This document shows, in pieces, positions 62,198-64,000 of a stretch of DNA of 64,000 nucleotides. Origin of the DNA: Capilliphycus robustus. Lineage in GTDB: Bacteria; Cyanobacteriota; Cyanobacteriia; Cyanobacteriales; Microcoleaceae. Where the stretch lies: NCBI RefSeq assembly GCF_034932365.1, contig NZ_JAYGHR010000012.1:1-64000 (forward strand), in the 5' to 3' direction. A model generated the notes under the pieces. The model did no database searches. It saw only the letters and a program-made list of their open reading frames with translations, and was not told where the DNA came from. Position numbers and translations under genes: made by a program. How positions within the stretch are numbered: the first letter of the stretch is position 1; every line of letters starts with the position of its first letter.

Positions 62198-62214
62198 CGG
62201 CGGGAGGATGTCAA
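62040..62214 (+). ncRNA. Predicted omega-RNA scaffold at the tnpB right end
   Basis: Inferred from biology of TnpB: the guide RNA comes from the 3' end of the gene plus the right end. The GC-rich stem TCCCCCGCTA...TAGCGGCGGGA just before the boundary fits. The 5' limit given is approximate. The guide would start at 62215 (TGATCAGTTGTAATCC). Confidence 0.4.
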
Positions 62215-62228
62215 TGATCAGTTGTAAT

Positions 62229-62273
62229 CCTTAGCCCCAGATGGGGTTTTTTTATTTCTCATTTTTTGGGTAG
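62229..62273 (+). terminator. Copy B of the ctaE-type terminator
   Basis: TTAGCCCCAGATGGGGTTTTTTT stem with T run, 41/45 identical to 60650-60694. It lies just past the TnpB element. Confidence 0.7.
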
Positions 62274-62507
62274 TTGGATTTACCCCCAGATGCAAAAATT
62301 CCTCGCTAGGGTGAGAAAGCAAGATCCTCTTAAACGGGTGAGAGTTCGTTCCTGAGACGGCAATCAAACGATATTAGAGGAATGGGGGAATGGCGATCGC
62401 CACTTTGGGAATTGATTTGTACAAAGCAACGGTATAAACTGAATCATTACCCCAACCCATCAATACAGAGTATCCAGCATTTCCCCTATGCTGAAGTACA
62501 GATTACA

Positions 62508-63707
62508 ATGAATCAAAATTTACTCAAACGGGCGATTAACCCAGACCAAGTTTTTGAGAAACTGCTGCAAATTGCACTCAATCAGGGAGCAAATGCTAAT
62601 CATTTAGCGTTTTTAGATCGAGGAATTGAAAACTCTCCCTATCGAGATGAAATTGATCGCTACTCGACATACCTCAAGCAAAAATCTATGATGTTTCGCC
62701 CTTATCCTAAACTTGGGCAAATTCCAGATATTGATCCGGACGCCTTAGACTTCCTACATGAAGATATCAAAGAAGCTTGTGTTTGTATCGGTCGTTGGAA
62801 TCAGGGACAACTACAAACATTATGGGCGGGGAAAAATCATCTCGAAAAAGCTCAGTTTTGGAGTTCCACTAAGATTATACCTGCTTTAAATGTGTTGAGT
62901 CAAGTCAATTCTAAGTTTCCCGGTTCTGCTGTGGAAAATTGGCGGATTCAAAATCCTGAAGATGAACTTCAAAGCGCGAGTTTTGAAGCGATTGTAGAAG
63001 ATATTGTCAGCTATGAAAAGCAGATTGATAGTTCTAATGCTTTATCGGCAATGTTGAAACGATTTGAAACGAGGGAAAAACTTGAGAAATGGTTGCAGAC
63101 GATTACGGGCAATTATGATTTAGAGTTTCGGGGTAATTATGGTGAAGATCCCTGGATTATGAATCCTGAATTGGTAGATAGCCAAAACAAAGAGGTTTTA
63201 CTTCGGGCTGTTTCTGATGAGGCTACGGGAGAAAATTTGGTTTCTGCTTATGATTTGACTCGGATTATTTCGATGATTGGATGGCATTATCATCTAGAAT
63301 CAGATGCTCAATTTCCTCATGTGAATTGGAAGAGTCTTCAACCGATTATTAAGGGATTGGGTAAAGATACGGCTCGATTTGTTGATGTAGCGTTGGAGAT
63401 GTTGGGATTAGAAAATAAGATTCGTTTTCCTGTGATTCTTTCTAAGTTGGGTCACGGGCCAAGTTCAAAAAGACAAACCATTGAAACGACTTATATGGCT
63501 TTGGTACAGTTTGTTGATCCTTTACCAAAATTAACAGGAAATTCAGCCAAATTGCGCTCTGTTGCGATGACGTTACGAGGCGTTATTCCGATTCAAGATA
63601 TGGAAAATTTTGATGATGAGTCCATCCGACTCGATGCGCGAATGGCAGCAGAAGTCACTGAAATTTTGCGTCGAGTGATCACCGAAGAATTAGATGAAGT
63701 TGCTTAA
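62508..63707 (+). CDS. Serine-hydrolase-like protein (beta-lactamase/DD-peptidase fold suspected)
   Basis: About 399 aa without signal peptide or membrane span. ACVCIGRWNQGQLQTLWAG followed by FWSSTKIIPALNVL gives an SxxK-type motif (SSTK) in the right setting for a beta-lactamase-like fold, and a late KLGHGPSSKRQ could be the KxG strand. I am not sure of the middle motif. I chose ATG 62508 (MNQNLLKRAINPDQVF); a longer frame from 62382 adds 42 residues of unlikely composition. Lies alone after the TnpB element. Confidence 0.6.
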   Translation: MNQNLLKRAINPDQVFEKLLQIALNQGANANHLAFLDRGIENSPYRDEIDRYSTYLKQKSMMFRPYPKLGQIPDIDPDALDFLHEDIKEACVCIGRWNQGQLQTLWAGKNHLEKAQFWSSTKIIPALNVLSQVNSKFPGSAVENWRIQNPEDELQSASFEAIVEDIVSYEKQIDSSNALSAMLKRFETREKLEKWLQTITGNYDLEFRGNYGEDPWIMNPELVDSQNKEVLLRAVSDEATGENLVSAYDLTRIISMIGWHYHLESDAQFPHVNWKSLQPIIKGLGKDTARFVDVALEMLGLENKIRFPVILSKLGHGPSSKRQTIETTYMALVQFVDPLPKLTGNSAKLRSVAMTLRGVIPIQDMENFDDESIRLDARMAAEVTEILRRVITEELDEVA

Positions 63708-64000
63708 GAGGCTGATGGATCGCTGAGTCGAGTGGCGATTGTCATTTAGGACAAGTTACAATAGATAAACTAGGTTAGACCTGTTTACAGCATGATTATC
63801 GGCAAATCGGTTCTGTTGTTTTGCCTATTATTTGCAAAGCTGATCAACAAGTTGACAGGTGTGAGAGCATTTCAGGGTGTAAATTGAATAGAGATGAACT
63901 GATTAAAGACGATCTGAGGATTGTTTTAATTGTCATCTCTGAAAAACAGAATTAGATTTTAAGCTTATATTAAATTTTATTAATAAAATTAATATTATTG
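63708..64000. other. Non-coding tail of the window
   Basis: AT-rich. The only frame with any interest is a 31-codon one at 63793-63888 (MIIGKSVLLFCLLFAKL...), which lacks a Shine-Dalgarno sequence. Nothing else seen. Confidence 0.4.

Larger units (their letters stand above)
60736..62214 (+). mobile_element. IS200/IS605-like element carrying only tnpB
   Basis: The left end (60736-60830) folds as CCGCTATAACC...GGTTTAGCGG; the right end (62171-62205) as TCCCCCGCTA...TAGCGGCGGGA, so both ends carry CCGCTA/TAGCGG stems. Predicted boundaries: after TTTAC (60731-60735) on the left and after TCAA (62211-62214) on the right, by analogy with IS608-type elements, which insert 3' of TTAC and leave no target duplication. 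No tnpA, so it needs a helper in trans. Confidence 0.7.

Noticed and set aside
63793..63888. 31-codon hydrophobic frame MIIGKSVLLFCLLFAKL...
   Set aside because: It could suggest a small membrane protein, but it lacks a Shine-Dalgarno sequence and matches no small subunit I know.

Overview
The window reads as chromosomal DNA of a filamentous, probably non-heterocystous cyanobacterium (Planktothrix/Oscillatoria/Microcoleus-like; this placement is inference). The signs are frequent GCGATCGC octamers (the cyanobacterial HIP1 palindrome), a cyanobacterial-type PII protein behind an NtcA box, a ctaAB / coxB-ctaD-ctaE respiratory locus, hormogonium-polysaccharide (Hps)-like genes, SLH proteins and many short palindromic repeats. 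No tRNA, rRNA or CRISPR array was seen.

Layout. 0-0.1 kb: the tail of a TnpB element cut by the window edge. 0.2-10 kb: housekeeping genes (ilvB, glnB, rdgB, a beta-propeller glycosidase-like gene, a phosphohexomutase, folE, a short-chain dehydrogenase, accA). 10-12 kb: two Hps-type glycosyltransferases (hpsO, hpsN). 12.5-20.8 kb: an unusual block holding a DUF3859-like membrane protein, two asparagine-synthetase homologues without a usable N-terminal cysteine, a fold-III PLP-decarboxylase homologue without its Schiff-base lysine, and two paralogous zinc-ribbon / membrane / Toprim-like proteins. 20.8-33 kb: an SMP-30 lactonase, hpsL, glmM, a three-gene membrane module (GT-C-like, FAD enzyme fused to GtrA, GT-C-like) and a GT4 glycosyltransferase. 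33-43 kb: a cupin, a secreted protein, an OppD/OppF ATPase pair without permeases, a methyltransferase, an alanine symporter divergent from a VanX-like dipeptidase, an Rpn-family nuclease, an SLH-glycosidase and a GNAT enzyme. 43-54 kb: two tandem GT-C-like paralogues, a TPR lytic transglycosylase, a methyltransferase, a dynamin-like GTPase and a quinone-oxidoreductase-like enzyme. 54-60.6 kb: haem A synthesis (ctaA, ctaB) divergent from the aa3-type cytochrome oxidase genes. 60.7-62.2 kb: a complete single-gene TnpB element. 62.5-63.7 kb: a serine-hydrolase-like protein.

How it fits together. Much of 10-33 kb looks like surface-polysaccharide synthesis: glycosyltransferases, an O-antigen-ligase-like protein, lipid-linked-sugar GT-C and GtrA proteins, and glmM supplying glucosamine-1-phosphate. 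The asparagine-synthetase/decarboxylase/zinc-ribbon block lies between hpsN and hpsL. Exosortase-associated exopolysaccharide loci also combine asparagine-synthetase-type amidotransferases with a LysA-like decarboxylase, so an amide-forming decoration pathway is a reasonable hypothesis. Here, however, canonical catalytic residues are missing from three enzymes, and the two zinc-ribbon proteins have no function I recognise. This block is the best candidate for an undescribed system. Intergenic spaces carry several families of short hairpin repeats, some of which probably act as terminators.
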